A stretch of 7,771 nucleotides of DNA, taken from an uncultured bacterium (lineage in GTDB: Bacteria; Patescibacteriota; Minisyncoccia; Phycocordibacterales; UBA9973). Each line of letters begins with the position of its first letter. Within the stretch, counting starts at the first letter, position 1. Under the pieces are notes generated by a model. The model saw only the letters and a program-made list of their open reading frames with translations, did no database searches and was not told the origin of the DNA. Below, one piece after another: positions 5,915-7,771 of the stretch. The stretch spans positions 1 through 7,771 of the forward strand of contig CAITSL010000007.1 of NCBI GenBank assembly GCA_903895055.1. Reading direction: 5' to 3'. The translations under genes were made by a program, and so were the position numbers.

Positions 5915-5927
5915 TATACTGTTAGTA
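5915..5927 (+). promoter_or_regulatory. Promoter -10 region of the XRE-type gene, likely leaderless
   Basis: TATACT (5915-5920) is followed by seven bases and the ATG at 5928. No good -35 is visible. Only 58 bp separate the two divergent start codons. An imperfect inverted pair, ATAACCC (5884-5890 region) and GAGTTAT (5911-5917), overlaps both -10 boxes and is a possible operator for the XRE protein, so one bound dimer could shut both genes. The operator is inference. Confidence 0.45.
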
Positions 5928-6134
5928 ATGAATGAAGAAGCAAAAAAACTTGGTCAAAACTTAAAACGAATTAGAATAAAAAAAGGTATATCGCAAGGTG
6001 ATATAGTAAAAATATTGGGTATGCCAAAAAGTTTTGTAAGCAGTATAGAAAATGGAAAAACAAATCCGACACTTGCGACGATTGCAAAAATAGCAAAAGC
6101 AATTGGTGTTTCTGTTGGAGAATTGATGAAATAA
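5928..6134 (+). CDS. Small XRE-family helix-turn-helix transcriptional regulator
   Basis: This 68-residue protein is almost entirely one HTH_3 (Cro/C1-type) domain. It starts LGQNLKRIRIKKGISQGDIVK, has the turn around residues 30-34 (LGMPK), the recognition helix SFVSSIENGK (35-44), and the closing NPTLATIAKIAKAIGVSVGELM. There is no second domain for ligand binding or oligomerisation, so it resembles stand-alone repressors such as those of restriction-modification, toxin-antitoxin or phage-type modules. It is divergent from the recombinase with a shared 58-bp control region, and both lie inside the inverted-repeat unit, so control of recombinase expression is the natural hypothesis. The start is set by the ATG seven bases after a TATACT -10 box. 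Confidence 0.9.
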   Translation: MNEEAKKLGQNLKRIRIKKGISQGDIVKILGMPKSFVSSIENGKTNPTLATIAKIAKAIGVSVGELMK

Positions 6135-6195
6135 TTAAGGGAGAAGAATTTGTGCGTGCGAACGGGAGGGTGGGTCAAACGCATATAGAATTTGT

Positions 6196-6363
6196 ACGAC
6201 CTCCCCTCCAAAAAAATCTCCCTCCAAAAAATCTTGGGTTTTTGAATTTTTGAACCTCACCCTAAAAAACCGCGAAGCGGTCGGCAACCCTTTAAATCCT
6301 TGGGCGGAGCTTCGCTCCGCCCGCCAAAATCCTGCCAAAAAATCGTTCTCTTTAATTGCGGAG
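6196..6363. repeat. Right arm of long inverted repeat
   Basis: This is the reverse complement of the left arm, with 10 extra bases around 6236-6250 (near tttttgaatttttga). Read on the + strand it encodes LPSKKISLQKILG from 6201, close to the recombinase residues LPSKKLSLQKIFG (448-460), then hits a TGA stop. Confidence 0.9.
6201..6354 (+). pseudogene. Degenerate copy of the recombinase 3' coding end
   Basis: In the frame beginning at 6201 the right arm reads LPSKKISLQKILGF and then stops, while the nucleotides further on still match those encoding the recombinase C-terminus (LTLKNREAVGNPLNPWAEL). The 10-base length difference shifts the frame. Upstream of 6201 the match to the recombinase is lost. 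This may be the tail of a second, oppositely oriented recombinase gene or simply a duplicated element end. Confidence 0.55.
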
Positions 6364-6491
6364 TACCTTTTAAACAAGGCTAGAACTCACTTTAGCAAAA
6401 ATTTGTGAAAATATCCACAAGCGTTCCCCGCGCGCTGAATCGCCTCTGTGCAAATACAGAGCTTCTGCTAAAGCAGAAGTGCGGTAAACGC

Positions 6492-6535
6492 TCCACACTC
6501 CGCCACAATATTTTTCAAATGAGGCGGAGTGTGGA
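6492..6535. repeat. Perfect 13-bp inverted repeat with 18-base loop
   Basis: TCCACACTCCGCC at 6492-6504 is the exact reverse complement of GGCGGAGTGTGGA at 6523-6535. No U-tract follows on either strand, so it is not a classical terminator. It is the most stable of the four hairpins in this gap. Confidence 0.8.
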
Positions 6536-6549
6536 AATGCAAATACGGA

Positions 6550-6598
6550 CTCGGTTTTGCGAAACTATTTTCTGGGAAATGGATTCGCAAAAACCGAG
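6550..6598. repeat. 14-bp inverted repeat with one bulge
   Basis: CTCGGTTTTGCGAA (6550-6563) is complementary to TTCGCAAAAACCGAG (6584-6598) apart from one extra A, with a 20-base loop. On the + strand it is followed by ACTGATTTTTTTTG, so it could terminate transcription coming from the left, although the U-run begins only six bases after the stem. Confidence 0.7.
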
Positions 6599-6719
6599 AC
6601 TGATTTTTTTTGAAATTCGGCGGGAATTCGTTTTGGATTTCGCGCGCAGGTAGGGTCTGGGAGGGAATGCGGGCGAGTTTATTTTTTGAATAATTTTTGT
6701 ATTTTTATGGTGTAAAATA

Positions 6720-6731
6720 TGCTATTATATT
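6720..6731 (+). promoter_or_regulatory. Candidate dinD promoter
   Basis: TG-C-TATTAT (6720-6728) is an extended -10, and an overlapping TATATT lies at 6726-6731. The ATG at 6742 is 10-13 bases further, so the leader would be absent or a few bases long. No good -35 is visible, and I see neither a CTGT-N8-ACAG nor a GAAC-N4-GTTC LexA-type box in the preceding 100 bases. Confidence 0.45.
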
Positions 6732-6741
6732 TTATATATTT

Positions 6742-7599
6742 ATGGACAATGCACTTATCCAAATACAAAATAATTTAGAATCAATCAAAAGGGTCACACA
6801 AGACAAAGATTTAATGGAATTTTGGTCTGCTCGTGACCTTATGCCAATGCTTGGTTATGTCACATGGCGACAATTTACAGAAGCCATAGAAAGAGCAAAG
6901 GAAGCCTGTAAAACCAGTGGTCAGGTTGTTGAGTACCATTTTGCCGGCGCCAGCAAAAAGGTATTGACAGGATCGACAGCTACACGTGCCATTGAAGACT
7001 ATTTTCTTACTCGATATGCTTGCTATTTAATCGCTCAAAATGGTGATCCACGCAAACCACAGATCGCCTTGGCCCAAACATATTTTGCGTCACAAACCAG
7101 AAAACAAGAATTGCTGGAACAACGCGAATACGAAAGCAAAAGACTTGAAGCCAGGGCAAAATTAAAAGATACAGAAAGTAAAATTGAATCAACCGTCTAC
7201 CAGCGAGGCATACGACTGCAAGTAGAATTTGCCACCTTTAAAAACAAGCATATTGAAGCGCTGTACGGCGGAGTTTCTGCATCACAATTAAAAAAAGTTA
7301 GAAATATTCCATCTGGCAGATCACTCGCTGATTTTGATACTCACGTTGAATTAAAAGCAAAAGATTTCGCTTTAGCCATGACCGATCATAATATAAAAGA
7401 TAAAAATATTCGCGGTAAAGAAGCAATGAATAACGAGGTGATAAAAAATAGCAAAGCTACTCGTCAGACACTTCTTTCTCGTGGTATTCGTCCAGAAAAT
7501 TTGAAACCGGAAGAAGATTTAAAACAGATTGAATCTAGGCGTAAAAAAGAAGAAAAACAACTAGGAAAGAAAAAACAAGATAATTTATTAAAAGAATAA
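6742..7599 (+). CDS. dinD: DinD-like DNA-damage-inducible protein
   Basis: The 285-residue protein resembles E. coli DinD along its length. It has FWSARDLMPMLGYVTWRQF (27-45), RAKEACKTSG (51-60), the conserved SxSxAxR-type segment GSTATRAIEDYFLTRYACY (77-95), LIAQNGDPRKP (96-106) and QTYFASQTRKQEL (112-124), then a charged, probably coiled-coil segment (125-150), a middle region with FATFKNKHIEALYGGVS and a C-terminal TRQTLLSRGIRPENL. The N-terminal part is a Bro-N-type domain. In E. coli DinD is LexA-controlled and inhibits RecA strand exchange after filament formation. The open frame could begin at TTG 6697, but family alignment and the -10 box favour ATG 6742. The last 20 residues are lysine-rich. 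It lies beside the recombinase unit, so it may be accessory DNA. There is no recognisable SOS box. Confidence 0.93.
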   Translation: MDNALIQIQNNLESIKRVTQDKDLMEFWSARDLMPMLGYVTWRQFTEAIERAKEACKTSGQVVEYHFAGASKKVLTGSTATRAIEDYFLTRYACYLIAQNGDPRKPQIALAQTYFASQTRKQELLEQREYESKRLEARAKLKDTESKIESTVYQRGIRLQVEFATFKNKHIEALYGGVSASQLKKVRNIPSGRSLADFDTHVELKAKDFALAMTDHNIKDKNIRGKEAMNNEVIKNSKATRQTLLSRGIRPENLKPEEDLKQIESRRKKEEKQLGKKKQDNLLKE

Positions 7600-7621
7600 A
7601 CATAAATCAGTAGTCTTTCCC

Positions 7622-7651
7622 TTGCGCTTTACATTGAAGATTTGATATACT
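7622..7651 (+). promoter_or_regulatory. Promoter upstream of the GA-repeat ORF
   Basis: TTGCGC (7622-7627) and TATACT (7646-7651) are 18 bases apart, and TG at 7643-7644 makes an extended -10. Initiation near 7658 would give a leader of about 30 bases to the ATG at 7690, with no ribosome binding site. Confidence 0.5.
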
Positions 7652-7689
7652 GTTGGTGTGAGTTTTGTATTAATATTAACAAAAAAACT

Positions 7690-7755
<66 letters not shown>

Positions 7756-7771
7756 TCTCCACCCTTTTAAG

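Larger units (their letters stand above)
4376..6363. mobile_element. Putative serine-recombinase element bounded by long inverted repeats
   Basis: A 1,662-bp interior holding a large serine recombinase and a divergent XRE-type regulator is enclosed by inverted arms at 4376-4533 and 6196-6363. The outer ends share CTCCGCAAT/ATTGCGGAG, and the left end falls on the 3' end of tRNA-Thr, a common integration target. No target-site duplication is seen next to the outer ends (gacgg on the left, tacct on the right). The arrangement could be a small integrated element, an invertible segment, or two nested remnants of similar elements in opposite orientation. The boundary is inferred from the repeat only. 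Confidence 0.55.
6364..6741. other. 375-bp non-coding stretch with four consecutive hairpins
   Basis: No convincing gene lies here. Four hairpins follow one another: CTCTGT/ACAGAG (6444-6461), CTTCTGCT/AGCAGAAG (6462-6479), a perfect 13-bp stem (6492-6504 with 6523-6535, loop of 18) and a 14-bp stem with one bulged base (6550-6563 with 6584-6598). The remainder is plain A/T-rich DNA ending in the dinD promoter. The possible 82-codon frame at 6405-6653 crosses all the hairpins and has no recognisable features. Confidence 0.6.

Noticed and set aside
6135..6377. 80-codon - strand frame over the right repeat arm
   Set aside because: It mirrors the non-coding reading of the left arm (SAIKENDFLAGFWRAERSS) and is a by-product of the repeat, with no family match.
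6360..6410. Possible second tRNA fragment beyond the right repeat arm (GGCTAGAACT)
   Set aside because: No acceptor or T-stem can be paired, and the similarity to an antisense T loop is only a few bases.
6408..6420. DnaA-box-like ATATCCACA
   Set aside because: It is a single site with one mismatch to TTATCCACA, with no cluster of boxes or dnaA/dnaN neighbours, so it does not support an origin.
6405..6653. 82-codon + strand frame between the recombinase unit and dinD
   Set aside because: It runs across all four hairpins, is rich in arginine, phenylalanine and cysteine with no recognisable motif, and its promoter and start are not convincing.
6697..6741. TTG start giving dinD 15 extra residues
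   Set aside because: The extra residues are translated A/T-rich promoter DNA and fall outside the family alignment.

Overview
The window looks like a bacterial chromosome segment from the Candidate Phyla Radiation (Patescibacteria, Parcubacteria-like). This is inferred from the A/T-rich, lysine-rich coding style, the near absence of Shine-Dalgarno sites, promoters placed so close to start codons that transcripts would be leaderless, short palindromic elements scattered through genes and spacers, and a large serine recombinase of the type common in these genomes. No UGA codon is read as an amino acid in the genes called, so the standard bacterial code fits. I could not run a search; the lineage call is inference.

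Left part (1-4377) is core housekeeping, all on the + strand. It holds the 3' end of rpsP (ribosomal protein bS16), a KH-domain RNA-binding protein (KhpA-like) behind its own promoter, a strong terminator, then trmD (tRNA m1G37 methyltransferase), guaB (IMP dehydrogenase), purA (adenylosuccinate synthetase) and tRNA-Thr(GGU). guaB and purA are one nucleotide apart and encode the two enzymes that compete for IMP on the way to GMP and AMP. trmD carries three in-frame palindromic insertions.

Middle part (4376-6363) is a roughly 2 kb unit abutting the 3' end of the tRNA. It is bounded by a near-perfect inverted repeat (158 and 168 bp arms) and contains a large serine recombinase (- strand) divergent from a small XRE-type regulator (+ strand), with overlapping promoters in a 58 bp gap. 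The recombinase reading frame runs through the left arm, through the whole tRNA in antisense, and into the end of purA. The right arm is a frameshifted copy of the recombinase 3' end. This is the best candidate for an undescribed mobile or invertible unit.

Right part (6364-7771) is accessory: about 375 bp without a gene but with four consecutive hairpins, a DinD-like DNA-damage protein gene, and a promoter followed by a tiny ORF made of a (GA)18 tract, close to the window edge. That tract could act as a phase-variation switch or could be an assembly artefact.
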